Below are positions 34,756 to 44,500 of a DNA stretch of 49,467 bases, piece after piece. The position numbers and the translations under genes are program-made. The stretch comes from Sorangiineae bacterium NIC37A_2. GTDB taxonomy: Bacteria; Myxococcota_A; Polyangia; Polyangiales; Polyangiaceae. Numbering within the stretch: position 1 is the stretch's first letter; each line of letters opens with the position of its first letter. Location: contig NASX01000036.1 of NCBI GenBank assembly GCA_002085155.1, positions 1 through 49,467 on the forward strand, read 5' to 3'. Under the pieces are notes generated by a model. It saw only the letters and a list, made by a program, of their open reading frames with translations, was not told the DNA's origin and ran no database searches.

Positions 34756-34848
34756 GTTTTCCGCGCCCCCGCGGGCTCTTTTGCTCAGCTCTGCCGCCTC
34801 AGGAAAAGAGGACGAGCTCAAATACGCTCCCGCGAGGGAGGTATTCCC

Positions 34849-35799
34849 TCACTCGAACTGGAAGGAGTAGTCGTAGCCGTCGGCCGAGGAGCGGTCCTTG
34901 GCGACGTTGAGGGCGACGACCGAGAGCTCGGGGCTGCGGCGCAGCATGCGCGCCGGGATACCTGAGCGGTGGCAGCGAGCCTCCTCCGCGAAGATGAGGA
35001 GTTTTCGTGCGCCGAGACGCTCCATGATGAACTGAGTCGAGCGGTCGGCGATGACTTCGTCTCGGACGACCTGGGCCTGGTAGTGGTTTTCGACGTCGAT
35101 GGTCCCGAAATCGGGGTGGTCTTTGATGCGCGCGTCAAACACGGCCCGGTGCTCAGCGTTCGAGAAATCGAGTCGGGGGAGCACGGCCTTTTGATCCGCG
35201 GTCAGGCTCGAAAGGCCTCGTTCCTCGATCTGGGCGGTCAGTTTCTTCGACATGCCGAGGGCGAACAGACGCGCGTTCGAGGAGGCGGCGAGCTCAAACA
35301 CCGGCGCGTAGTACGCCTCCGGATAGCCCCATTCGTCGGCGAAGAAGATCTTCGGGCTCAAAAAGGAGAAGGGACGTGGCGCGTCTTCGTAGCGCTTGAG
35401 GACCGGCTGATAGGTGATGCGCACCATTTCGAAGCCCACGGCGAGCTCGAAACCGCGCACCGGCCGCCGATCGGAGAGCCCTTCGATCAGGCGCAATTCC
35501 GCGTAGTGATGGATCGGTGAGTCAGGGATCTCACCGAAGCAAATCACATCGGCGGAGGCGAGGTAGGTCAAGAAGGTCTCCTCCTCGAACACTCGCTCAT
35601 CAGCGCTCCGATAACCGCGGAAGGGGCGCGCCGCCTTGCGCACGACATCCTCGGGCACCTCCTGAACCTCCCCCTTCGAGCTCTGCGCGGTCGGTCGATC
35701 CTCCGGCATCGTCCACTCGGATTCTCCGTACTTGTGGTTTTTTTGGCCGGAGCAGCCGACGAGGAGCAAGAGGAGCGAAAGGGTAGAGAGCTTTGGCAT
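34849..35799 (-). CDS. ChaN-like lipoprotein
   Basis: 316 residues from the ATG at 35799. Signal peptide with lipobox LLVGC (Cys16), then a ChaN-family (heme/iron-related, haem_bdPA) domain: ADVICFGEIPDSPIHHYAELRLIEGL, the conserved start of the family, GFELAVGFEMVRITYQPVLKRY in the middle and LLIFAEEARCHRSGIPARMLRR near the end, equivalent to the family's Gly/His segment. ChaN of Campylobacter binds two hemes; here the family is diverged and heme ligands cannot be assigned. The ATG of this gene precedes the HelD gene's stop by 54 bases, in the same direction. Confidence 0.75.
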   Translation of the reverse strand: MPKLSTLSLLLLLVGCSGQKNHKYGESEWTMPEDRPTAQSSKGEVQEVPEDVVRKAARPFRGYRSADERVFEEETFLTYLASADVICFGEIPDSPIHHYAELRLIEGLSDRRPVRGFELAVGFEMVRITYQPVLKRYEDAPRPFSFLSPKIFFADEWGYPEAYYAPVFELAASSNARLFALGMSKKLTAQIEERGLSSLTADQKAVLPRLDFSNAEHRAVFDARIKDHPDFGTIDVENHYQAQVVRDEVIADRSTQFIMERLGARKLLIFAEEARCHRSGIPARMLRRSPELSVVALNVAKDRSSADGYDYSFQFE

Positions 35800-35852
35800 A
35801 GGGGCTCGGGTCGAGGGGCTCGAGAAGAACATGCAGCAAGCCGAGGGGAGGT

Positions 35853-38333
35853 TCAATAACCGCGTTCGCGCAGCGCTTCGGGCAAGAGGCGGCTCGGGCG
35901 TCCACTCGAGAGGAGCCAGAGCTGGTGAGCGGCGCGGGTGACGCCGATGTGCAGGAGATGGCGAGCTTCGTCTTCCTCGGGGTAGGAGGTCTCAGTGACC
36001 TCCACCAGGATCACGTAGTCGAACTCGAGGCCCTTCACCTGACGAATGTCGGTGACGTCGACGCCAGGTTTGAAGGGGAACTCCTGATCGACGATGCGCC
36101 GGAGATAGGGCACTTCGCCCTTCTTGAGGGCTTCGTAGTAGAGGTCCGCTTGTTCCGGGTAGCGGGCGATCACCGCGACGGACGCGCGAGGTTCTTCGAG
36201 GCTGAGTGAGCGGAGAGCTTCGGCCAAGAGCGCCGCGGAGTCGCCGGTGGCCGCGGTCTGGAAGAGCTCGACCGGGGCGCCGTCCCGCGTCGCCTTGGGC
36301 GGCACGGCAGGCTTAAGCGGACCGAGGACGTGCTGGGCCAGGTCCAGGATCTGGGCGGTGGAGCGGTAGCTGAGCTCGAGGGGTTCCACCTGGACGTGGG
36401 ACAAGCCGAGTTCGCCGAGGACCGTGCTCCAGTCGGTGAAGCCGTTGTCCATGTGCAGCCGTTGAGCGGTATCCCCGGCCAGGGTGATGCTTTGGCCGCG
36501 GCTGACGGTGTCGAAGAGGACGGCCATCTCGACCGGGCTGAGATCCTGAGCCTCGTCGATGAGCATGTGCTCATAGCTGAGCGGCTCTTTGGTGATCTGT
36601 CCCTTGCGGAGCGGGCCGCGCACACGCTGCAGCAGCCGGAGCAAGATCGTGTCGTCTTCCCGGTCCAAGCTCGCGCGTTCTTCGACATCGAGACCATCGA
36701 TCGCGCGATAGTCCGTGTCATCGTCGCTCGACTCGTTGGCGTCGTCCGAGGAGAGCCGGGGGCGCGGAGGATCAGGGAACTCAGCGTCGTCGATCGTGAG
36801 GGGCTCCTCACGGGGCGTCGGTTCGGCGCGCAGCGTGGGTTCAGCAGCGCGGCGCTCTTCGCGAGCTTCTCGGGCCCGTTCCATGTCAGAGAGGACATGG
36901 TTGGTCCGTTTGACCATGTAAGCGTGAGCGCGCTCGATCTCCGCCGGACTCAGGCGGTCGTGGCTTGCGCTCTCGAAGGCGCGCTTGAGCCGGGGGAGGT
37001 CGGTGAGCAAGTCGGCCCAAAGGAAGGCGATGTCGTCGAGGCGATCGAGATGGCGCCGGACGATGGAAAGAGCGCTCGTGCGAGCGCCGACTTCGATGGC
37101 CTCCTCGTGGTCTTCGATGAAGCGACGGAGGGCATGGTAGCGGTGCATGAGCGGGCGATCGGCGGATCGCTCGAAGGTCTCGAGGGCGGGCTCGAGGTTC
37201 GGCTCGTTTTGGATGAGCGGGCGCAGGGACTTGAGGGCCAGAGAGGCGTCCTGTTCGACGATCTGGTCGATGAGCTTGAGCACCACGGGGTGCTTTTTGA
37301 GCCTTGTGACAACGCCGGGCGTCTCGTCCGTGTACGTGCGAGGAAAACGCGGCAGCGCGCTCGCCCGGAGGCGGGAGGACCACTCCTGGTAGGTCCGGAT
37401 CGTGACGCCGTTCAGACCGAGGGCAGGGAGGACCTGGCTGATGTAGCGGACGAGGGCTTCGTTGAAGACAACGACCAACATCTTGTCCGGGCGGAAACGA
37501 TGGGGGTCGTGAAACGCGAGGTAGGCGAGGCGATGCAGACCGATCGTGGTCTTTCCGCTGCCGGCTCCGCCTTGAATCACCACAAGACCCGAGTCGGGCT
37601 GCGTGATGAGCTCGAACTGGCGCGCGTCGATGAGCGGCGTGATCTCTTTGAGGTGCTTGTCCTCGTTGCCAGTGATGATCTCGCCTACGCCGAGTTTTCC
37701 GCTGGGGGCTGCATCGGGCCGAACTGCTGTTCCCTGGCCGCCTTGGAGGCGGAGCGAGCTGTCATTGAGGCGAATCCAGCCGTCCTTGCGGCTATGGGCG
37801 AAGTTGCCCTGGGGGCAGCTGATGCGCCGGAGCTCACCTTCGGTGATGGTCAAGCTGCGCCGGGTCAGAACCTGGCCATACACCTCGCGCTCCCCGAAGG
37901 TTTCGTCGTAATCGTCGCCTTCACCGTATCGGTAATAGAGCCGAGAAATCGGGGCATCACGCCAGTCGACGATGCGGACGCCGGCTTTGGTGTCTACATA
38001 GGTGCCGCGCCCGATCAGGACCTCCCGGGTGCGACCATTTTCCTCGAGCACCATGCGCCCGAAGTAGGGCGACCTTGGATCGACGCTCTGATCCTCGCTC
38101 TCGACGGTCCGGGAGGCCAGGGCCTGCAGGCGTTCCATCTGCTCGAGGAGTGGAGGGATGTCCTCGGTGCGCGCAGAGCTGATCTGATCCCGGAGCGACA
38201 AGAGCTCCGCGTCGTAGTTTTTGGCCGGTGCGCGAGTTTCCTCCGCGCTCCGCCGCTGTGCGAGGTGCGACTGGACTTTGGCGAGGCACTCTTCCTCGTC
38301 CTTCGCGATCTTCTGGAGAACAGGATCACTCAT
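35853..38333 (-). CDS. HelD-type SF1 helicase-like ATPase
   Basis: 826 residues. A coiled-coil N-terminus (about 1-85) is followed by SPYFGRMVLEENGRTREVLIGRGTY and IVDWRDAPISRLYYRYGEGDDYDE, the HelD-specific region. The ATPase core has Walker A GGAGSGKTTIGLHR (255-262), MLIDEAQDLSPVEM (Walker B), TLAGDTAQRLH, SYRST and VKGLEFDYVILVEV. HelD proteins bind RNA polymerase and release stalled complexes; the long N-terminal arm enters the secondary channel. An acidic/Arg-rich insertion (about 485-560, with EFPDPPRPRLSSDDANESSDDDTD) is unusual. UvrD-like DNA helicase IV is the alternative reading. Divergent from the next gene. Confidence 0.88.
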   Translation of the reverse strand: MSDPVLQKIAKDEEECLAKVQSHLAQRRSAEETRAPAKNYDAELLSLRDQISSARTEDIPPLLEQMERLQALASRTVESEDQSVDPRSPYFGRMVLEENGRTREVLIGRGTYVDTKAGVRIVDWRDAPISRLYYRYGEGDDYDETFGEREVYGQVLTRRSLTITEGELRRISCPQGNFAHSRKDGWIRLNDSSLRLQGGQGTAVRPDAAPSGKLGVGEIITGNEDKHLKEITPLIDARQFELITQPDSGLVVIQGGAGSGKTTIGLHRLAYLAFHDPHRFRPDKMLVVVFNEALVRYISQVLPALGLNGVTIRTYQEWSSRLRASALPRFPRTYTDETPGVVTRLKKHPVVLKLIDQIVEQDASLALKSLRPLIQNEPNLEPALETFERSADRPLMHRYHALRRFIEDHEEAIEVGARTSALSIVRRHLDRLDDIAFLWADLLTDLPRLKRAFESASHDRLSPAEIERAHAYMVKRTNHVLSDMERAREAREERRAAEPTLRAEPTPREEPLTIDDAEFPDPPRPRLSSDDANESSDDDTDYRAIDGLDVEERASLDREDDTILLRLLQRVRGPLRKGQITKEPLSYEHMLIDEAQDLSPVEMAVLFDTVSRGQSITLAGDTAQRLHMDNGFTDWSTVLGELGLSHVQVEPLELSYRSTAQILDLAQHVLGPLKPAVPPKATRDGAPVELFQTAATGDSAALLAEALRSLSLEEPRASVAVIARYPEQADLYYEALKKGEVPYLRRIVDQEFPFKPGVDVTDIRQVKGLEFDYVILVEVTETSYPEEDEARHLLHIGVTRAAHQLWLLSSGRPSRLLPEALRERGY

Positions 38334-38475
38334 CGTATGGGGCCCGCGAAGATCCTTTCAGACGGATCCGCTCGGAACGCCGGGTCTAGCGCGGGAGGAG
38401 CTCGTCTCGCCAGCCCAAAATCGCGCTCGGACGATCGCCGCGAAGGACCCTCGCTTCGGGCGACCTCCCCTTGTA
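38334..38475. promoter_or_regulatory. Divergent intergenic region, helD-like / unknown protein
   Basis: 142 bases between divergent genes. GATCC-N8-GGATC near 38351-38368 is a short inverted repeat close to the helD start and could be an operator; this is weak. No -10/-35 pair is convincing. Confidence 0.3.
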
Positions 38476-39141
38476 ATGTCCGTCCCCGTGAGCTCCTTGC
38501 CTACGCGTGCCCTTCGAGCCGCCGGTCAGTTCATCAAAGAAAATCCGGGCGAAATTCTGCGCGCCGCTCGCGGCGCGACGAGTTTCCGCCTCGGGGTCCC
38601 TCTCGCCGCCCTCCGCTGGGTTGCCCAGGAGCTGCGCGGGAAGGGGGTCCCGGAAGATATGGTCATTGAGGCTCGGAACTCGGGCCTCTACGTCGAAGCC
38701 AGCCTGAACCTCATGAAGACGCCTCTGCGGGCCCGCACGACGCTGATCGTCGAGCGCATCCAAGCCCAGAAAGACGCGCTTCTCGTCAGCCTGCGCGTCT
38801 CCGGCCTCAAGCTCCAGGTCCTCGACCCCCAAGCGGGCACACCGATCGCCGCCTTGATCCAGTCCGGTGCCCTCGACACGAGCCGTCCGGGAGACCTCTT
38901 GTCCTTCATCCCGACCAAGCCGGCGTTCATCGTCGAGGCCAAGGGTGACGTCTTCACGCTCGATCTCCTGAAGATCCCCGCGCTGTCCCAGGAAAAGGCC
39001 CGCAAGATCATCCAGGGAGTCGCGGCTTTTGTGGCGGTTGAGTCGATCGGGACTTCTCCCGATGACCATCTCGACATCCGTTTCGACCCGTTCCCCGAGG
39101 GAGCGAAGAACGCCTTCCGCGCGATCCGCTCCTGGTTCTGA
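38476..39141 (+). CDS. Conserved-looking protein of unknown function
   Basis: 221 residues from the ATG at 38476. I do not recognise the family. The N-terminal part (about 10-60) is helical and basic (QFIKENPGEILRAARGATSFRLGVPLAALRWVAQEL), with no signal peptide. The middle (RTTLIVERIQAQKDALLVSLRVSGLKLQVL) is beta-rich, and FDPFPEGAKNAFRAIRSW closes it. Strong third-position GC and a clean length support a real gene. The frame is open upstream but the ATG is the first start after the divergent promoter gap. Tail-to-tail with the hydrolase gene, 45 bases apart. Confidence 0.75.
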   Translation: MSVPVSSLPTRALRAAGQFIKENPGEILRAARGATSFRLGVPLAALRWVAQELRGKGVPEDMVIEARNSGLYVEASLNLMKTPLRARTTLIVERIQAQKDALLVSLRVSGLKLQVLDPQAGTPIAALIQSGALDTSRPGDLLSFIPTKPAFIVEAKGDVFTLDLLKIPALSQEKARKIIQGVAAFVAVESIGTSPDDHLDIRFDPFPEGAKNAFRAIRSWF

Positions 39142-39186
39142 ATGCTTTGAAGGCGGGCCCCGCTGGCTCCTCAGCTGAGCGCGGGA

Positions 39187-40080
39187 TCACTCCGAAGTGG
39201 AGACGAAGCGCCGGAAGAAGCGGTCGAGCTCCGCGCGCACGGCGCTCTTCTCCCGATCCCGACACAGAATGTGCTTGGAAGCGGGGAAGGTCACGACGCG
39301 GACGTCGTCGGTGCCGATCAGGTGTGCGGCGCGGGAAGCGTTGCTCACCGGGCAGACCTCATCTCGCTCGCCGTGGAGGATCAGAGTGGGACGGTGGACG
39401 CGGAAGAGTTCTCCGGCCAGGCGCTGCCCGGCGAGTTCGACCGAGGCGGCGAGAGAGGAGGGCTGGATCCGGTAGCTCACCTGGGTGCGGCGGGCCTCGG
39501 GATCACCGAGATCGCAGGAGGTCTTGAGGATCCCAAAATCGGGGATCTTGAGGCGCCGGGTCCAGCGCAAGGGGAGAGCCGGGAATGGCTTTTTCAACCA
39601 AAAGGCATTGGAGATGAAGACGAGCCCGAGGACATCACCGGGAGCGCTGAGACAGAGCTCCGTTGCGACCAGCGTGCCCATCGACATGCCGAGCAGGATC
39701 ACCGGACCCTCCCGGCGCACTTCGTTGAAGGTGGGGCGAATCTCGCGGACCAGCGCCTCGAAATCGTAGGCGCGCAGAGCGCTCGGGCGCGTGCCGTGAC
39801 CAGGGAGAACCGGAAAATGGACCCGAAGGCCGAGGGACTTTGCGACGTCTGCGGCGAGCTCGATCTCGGCCGGCGTCGCGCAGAAACCGTGCAACCCAAA
39901 GACAGTCGGCGTCTTACCTGGATAAACGAGCGGCTGAGCCCGCTCGGCGCCGGCGAGCCGATCGAAGGGGGCGTCGTAACGCGCCGCGCGAACGAGGGAC
40001 GAGAGCTTTTCGCGCAGAGCGAGCGGAGGGTCGGGCTCGAGAGGGCCGCTCTCCGGCCACGGCGAGAGCGATGGGGACAT
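39187..40080 (-). CDS. Alpha/beta hydrolase (lysophospholipase/carboxylesterase-like)
   Basis: 297 residues from the ATG at 40080 (a TTG at 40086 is possible). Oxyanion region FGLHGFCATPAEIE, PVLPGHGTRPSALR lid entry, nucleophile motif LLGMSMGTLVATEL (GxSxG) and late Asp/His in LHGERDEVCP and FPASKHILCRDRE form a complete catalytic set, similar to monoacylglycerol lipase and carboxylesterase Est30 types. Substrate not known. The ATG follows the BamD-like stop by two bases, so it is co-translated with that gene. Confidence 0.82.
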   Translation of the reverse strand: MSPSLSPWPESGPLEPDPPLALREKLSSLVRAARYDAPFDRLAGAERAQPLVYPGKTPTVFGLHGFCATPAEIELAADVAKSLGLRVHFPVLPGHGTRPSALRAYDFEALVREIRPTFNEVRREGPVILLGMSMGTLVATELCLSAPGDVLGLVFISNAFWLKKPFPALPLRWTRRLKIPDFGILKTSCDLGDPEARRTQVSYRIQPSSLAASVELAGQRLAGELFRVHRPTLILHGERDEVCPVSNASRAAHLIGTDDVRVVTFPASKHILCRDREKSAVRAELDRFFRRFVSTSE

Positions 40081-40082
40081 CG

Positions 40083-40904
40083 TCAATAGTTGGTCTCGAC
40101 GGTAGGACGGCCGCTCTCCCCCATGTGCATCAGGAAGCGACGGGAGGGCTCCGCGAAAGCAGAGGACGGATATTCGTCGATCACGCGCTGGAACGCGGCT
40201 CGGGCGAGATCTGTGTCTCCTTTTCGGAGCCTCGTCTCACCGAGCAGCACGAGCGCCTCGGGTTCGAGGCCGGTGTCCCTGTAGTTCAAGAGCGCGTATT
40301 CGGTCCGCGCCAGGGCCGCGTCCCACTTTGACTCCTTGAGGTAAAAGCGCGCGACGTAGAGCTCGTGCCGCGCGAGCATCCCGCGGACCCAGAGCTGCAT
40401 GTAGCGGACGCGCTCTTTCTCTTCGTACTCCGGGTAGTCGCGGATAAATTCGTAGATCGCGCGATCGGCGTCGCGAATGTTGGCGAGATCGCGCTCCTCG
40501 AGGGGCGGCGCCATGATCGATTCGCCCCGGGACTCGAACAGGCACAGGATGATCCGGTAGCGCGCGTAGGGGATTTCTCCGTCGCTCGGGAAATCGCGCA
40601 AGAACTCACGGTAGGCGGTGATCGCTTCCGGATAGGCGGATTGGTGGAAATGGGTGTCGGCGATGCGCAGCTGCGCCAGGCGCGCCACGCGAGTCCCGGG
40701 GTACTCGCGCTTCACGTCCTGCATCAGGGCGAGCGCGTTGATCCAGTCCTTCGCGAAGAATTTGCGCAGAGCGTGATCGTAGGCTTCCTGGGCGCTTTTT
40801 TGGTATTGGGCCGCGGACATCGGCTCGCGGGCGGTCTTTTCGCAGCCGAGGCAGGGCCCGAGCGCGACGAGGACGGCGAGGAGCGAGAGGCGACAGATCC
40901 GCAT
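40083..40904 (-). CDS. bamD: BamD-like outer-membrane assembly lipoprotein
   Basis: 273 residues from the ATG at 40904. Lipobox CLGC with Cys21. The mature protein is a TPR array: SAAQYQKSAQEAYDHALRKFFAKDWINALALMQDVKREYPGTRVARLAQLRIADTHFHQSAYPEAITAYREFLRDFPSD, the usual BamD/YfiO beginning, then PYARYRIILCLFES and GDTDLARAAFQRVIDEYPSSAFAEPSRR. BamD is an essential part of the BAM complex that inserts beta-barrel proteins. Other TPR lipoproteins (e.g. YbgF) are alternatives; FYLKESKWDAALARTEYALLNYRDTGLEPEALVLLGE fits BamD. AGGAG precedes the ATG by nine bases. Confidence 0.85.
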   Translation of the reverse strand: MRICRLSLLAVLVALGPCLGCEKTAREPMSAAQYQKSAQEAYDHALRKFFAKDWINALALMQDVKREYPGTRVARLAQLRIADTHFHQSAYPEAITAYREFLRDFPSDGEIPYARYRIILCLFESRGESIMAPPLEERDLANIRDADRAIYEFIRDYPEYEEKERVRYMQLWVRGMLARHELYVARFYLKESKWDAALARTEYALLNYRDTGLEPEALVLLGETRLRKGDTDLARAAFQRVIDEYPSSAFAEPSRRFLMHMGESGRPTVETNY

Positions 40905-41061
40905 GCGGAGCAGGCTCCTACTCCATTGTGACGCTTCTGTCATCGGTGGTAGCGTTCCGCCGTCCGGGGACGCCGGCCGCCTGAGGTTCGGCCGAGCGGA
41001 CTCATCTCTGTCCGCCCCCGGTTCCGCTCGACAAAATCTGCTGAATTGATCTGAGAACGCC
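40905..41061. promoter_or_regulatory. Divergent intergenic region, bamD / greA
   Basis: 157 bases between divergent genes, GC-rich in the middle (CCGCCGTCCGGGGACGCCGGCC) and less so toward greA (AAAATCTGCTGAATTGATCTGAGAA). It should hold both promoters; no clear consensus elements were identified. Confidence 0.3.
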
Positions 41062-41532
41062 GTGGAAAAAGTCCCTATGACCCCTCGGGGAGCCCAGCTC
41101 CTGAACGAAGAACTCGCTCGCCTGAAGGCCGACCGCTCGAAGATTTCGGCTGACATCGGGACGGCCCGCGAGCACGGTGACCTGAGCGAGAACGCGGAAT
41201 ACCACGCCGCCAAAGAGCGTCAGGGCCTCAATGAGGCGAAGATTCGTGACATTGAGGACAAGCTGTCGCGGGCCGAGATCATTGACCCGAAGACCCTCTC
41301 CGGGGATCGGGTGAAATTCGGCGCGACGGTGACCCTGACGAACCTGGATACGGACGAAGAGGTGACCTACCAGATCGTCGGCGCGGATGAGGCCGACATC
41401 GATCGCGGATTGATCTCCATCTCGGCGCCGCTCGCGCGGAGCCTGATTGGCCGCACGATCGGCGATGAGATCGTCGTGAAGCTCCCTGGTGGCGATCGCC
41501 GCTACGAGCTCGGCAACGTCGAGTACATTTGA
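41062..41532 (+). CDS. greA: Transcription elongation factor GreA
   Basis: 156 residues, full length. N-terminal coiled coil with the acidic tip [15 protein letters not shown] (D40, E43), which inserts into RNA polymerase's secondary channel and stimulates transcript cleavage, and a C-terminal FKBP-like domain ([44 protein letters not shown]). The GTG start gives [12 protein letters not shown], colinear with the E. coli MQAIPMTLRGAE start, so it is preferred over ATG 41077. Its stop overlaps the next gene's ATG (TGATG). Confidence 0.96.
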   Translation: MEKVPMTPRGAQLLNEELARLKADRSKISADIGTAREHGDLSENAEYHAAKERQGLNEAKIRDIEDKLSRAEIIDPKTLSGDRVKFGATVTLTNLDTDEEVTYQIVGADEADIDRGLISISAPLARSLIGRTIGDEIVVKLPGGDRRYELGNVEYI

Positions 41533-44500
41533 TGCAGGCCTTCGCCCTCGGCGTGGGGGGAGCTTGGCTCGTGCTCTTGGCCGAGCTTTGTATCGCGTTC
41601 GGCCTCCGCGGACAGCGCCTTACGAGCGTCTGGGAGCTCATGATCGGGCTCGGGTCCCTCGGGCCCGTTTGGCTGTCGGGGGCGGGTCTGATCGGGGGCA
41701 TCGGCGGCATTTTCGCCGAGCGCTTGCGCACGAGCCGCTCGGCGGCCACGGAGCTCGGACTTCTTCTGGCCTTGGTAGGAGCCGCTTTCGGCTGGGGCGT
41801 AGGAGGCGGACGCCACCTGAGCGACCCGGCCTTGCGCGCCGGTTTCGCGGCCCTCTGTGCTTTGGGTTTCGGAGCGGCCGGGACCTTCGGCGCCCGCCTT
41901 GCGCGGCGTCTCCGAGTCGAGCGCGGCGAGGAGGGCGCGGGGGCGCCGTTGATCCTCGGGATCTTTGCGGGAGTCGCCGCGCTCATTATCGCAAACCACA
42001 CGGTGCTTGTGCGGCTGTACCCGGCGTTTCACGGGACCCTGAGCGGCCTCTCCCTATTGGGGGGAGGACTCGGGCTCGCGCTTCTGATTCCGCGCGCCAA
42101 AAGGGCGCTGCCGTGGATCTTGGGCGTTTTCGGCCTGGCTTGGGCCGGGCTTTTCCCCGGGAGCAAGAGCGCGCGCACGCTCGATAACTTTCGCGTCGTT
42201 GCCCTCGAAGGCTCACCGACACTTTCGCTCGGGGTGCAGCTCGCAAGCCGCCTCGCGCCTCCTTTGCCCATCGACGAAGCCGCTTTGGCGCGCCCGCTCG
42301 GGGCGCGCGTCGTCCGCACGGATGGAGTCGATCTCCGAGGCAAGAGCTTCTTGCTCATCACGATCGATGCGCTCCGCGCCGATCACGTCGGAGCCTATGG
42401 GGCCGAGCGCGACGTGACTCCGGAGATCGACGCCCTCGCTCGCGATGGACACACCTTCGAGTTCGCATATGCGGCGACTCCGCACACGTCCTATTCGCTC
42501 ACGTCCCTGATGACGGGGAAGTACATGCGGCCCCTCTTGCTCCAAGGGGCAGGAGCGGACTCGGAGCTTCTGCCGACCTTGCTTCAGGGATACGGCTATC
42601 GGACGGCCGCGTTCTATCCGCCGGCGGTGTTTTTCGTCGATTCTGAGCGGTTTCAGGCCTTCTCTGAAGCGCGCCTCGGCTTCGAGTACGCCTGGATCGA
42701 GTTCGCCGAGGGCGAGAAGCGCGTCGGACAAGTCGCTTCTTACCTCGAAAAACAACCACAAGATCGCCCGCTCTTTCTTTGGGTTCACTTGTTCGGTCCC
42801 CATGAGCCTTATGTGAAAGGTAGCCGTGATCTGGGAGATCGAGACGTCGATCGCTACGACTCGGAGATCTTCGAGGCGGACAAGACCGTCGGCGCGTTGG
42901 TGCGCCTCGTGCGTGCCCGCGATCCCGGCACCGTGGTGATCATCTCAGCGGATCACGGGGAAGAATTTGGGGAGCACGGCGGCCGCTATCACGGCACCAC
43001 GGTCTACGAAGAGCAGGTTCGGGTGCCGATGATCTGGAACGGCGCGGGGATTTTGAGCGGGCGCTCTGACGTGCCCGTGCAAACGGTCGACGTGGTGCCG
43101 ACCTTGCTTTCGTCTCTCCGGATCCCGGTGCCGCCGCGGGTCCGAGGCAACGACCTGACGCCTTGGCTCAGCGCATCCGAGGAGAAAAAACCTTTGCCGC
43201 TCGGGTTTGCGGTGGCCGAGACGGACTCGATGACGCTCCTTGCGGAAGGGAGCGAGCGCCTCATCTGTGAGCGAGAGACGGGGGCCTGTCGCCTCTTCGA
43301 TCTCACCCAAGATCCGAAGCAGAAAAAAGATCTTGGCCTCGCGCGCCCCGAGCGTTTCGAAGATCTTCGAAGGAGGGCCAGAGCCTTCGCTGCCACACAC
43401 GGGGCTTACGAGACGCGGGGCCTACGCGAAGGGGGCCGCGATCTTCCGGAGGCGCTGGTGAGGGGGCTCGCCGGTGACAAGGAGGTCGCGCCGGAGGTCG
43501 CTCGTCTTCTCGACGACGCGGACCCCTTTCTGCGGCGAAAAGCTGCCGAACTCCTGTTTTCGCTCGGCAGAGAGGCGCAACTCTCGGCGCTTCGCCTGGC
43601 GTTCAGCCGAGAAGAGGAAGAGTCGGTGCGGGCGGCGCTCGCTCTTGCCCTGACGCGCCTCGGCGAGCCCGTGGCGCTCGCGACGGACGTCCTCCGTTCC
43701 GAGGATCCTGCGCTCCGGAGACGGGCGGCGCTCGCCTTTGCTCTCACGGGGGATCTCAAGGGTGCGGAGGTCCTCATCGAGTGGTGGAGAGAGCCGCCTA
43801 GTGAGGAGGAGTCTCGCGTCTTGCTCGAGGTTTTCGCGAAACATCGGGTCAAGAGCGCAGTGCCGGCGCTTGTGAGTCGTTTGTCGGATGTCCGGCTGCG
43901 TCCGCAGATCGCCTCGACCCTCGGCACCATCGGAGACGAAGGTGCGCGCCCCGCGCTGCTCCGCGCTCTGCGACAGGAGCGTTACGTCTCGACGCGCCCC
44001 GTCCTCTTTGATGCTCTCCGGCGCCTCGGCGCAAAAGAGGAGCTTGTTGTTCCACTCCGGATGTTCCTAGGGATGCCCGATCCGCTGGAAGGGGGAGTTC
44101 AACTCGCTTCGGAGCTGGGCCTTTTGGAACACGTTGGCGGGCCGACCCAAAAGGCCCTCGCGACCTTGCGGTCGCTCGCGGACAGTGGAGTTCGCGTCGA
44201 CGTTACGGTGGCGCCGGTCAGCAAGGACGAAGCGAAGGAGCCGGTTCGTCTCTTGGTTCTCGCCCAGAGCAAGGGAGACACCCCGGGGCGGGTCCGGGTC
44301 GAACGGGCTCGAGCTGCCTATGCTGCGCCCGGGGACAATCGCTACCGCAAGCGGCCGGAACTCCACGGCGAAGGGGGGCTCGAGGTCGAAATCCCGCCCT
44401 CGAAAGAGCCGCTCCAGATCGACATGGGAGTCCTTCCGGGAGCAAAGAGCGGACAGCAGCTCTCCTTGAATGTCCTCAGCATGGATGCGCAGGTATTTGC

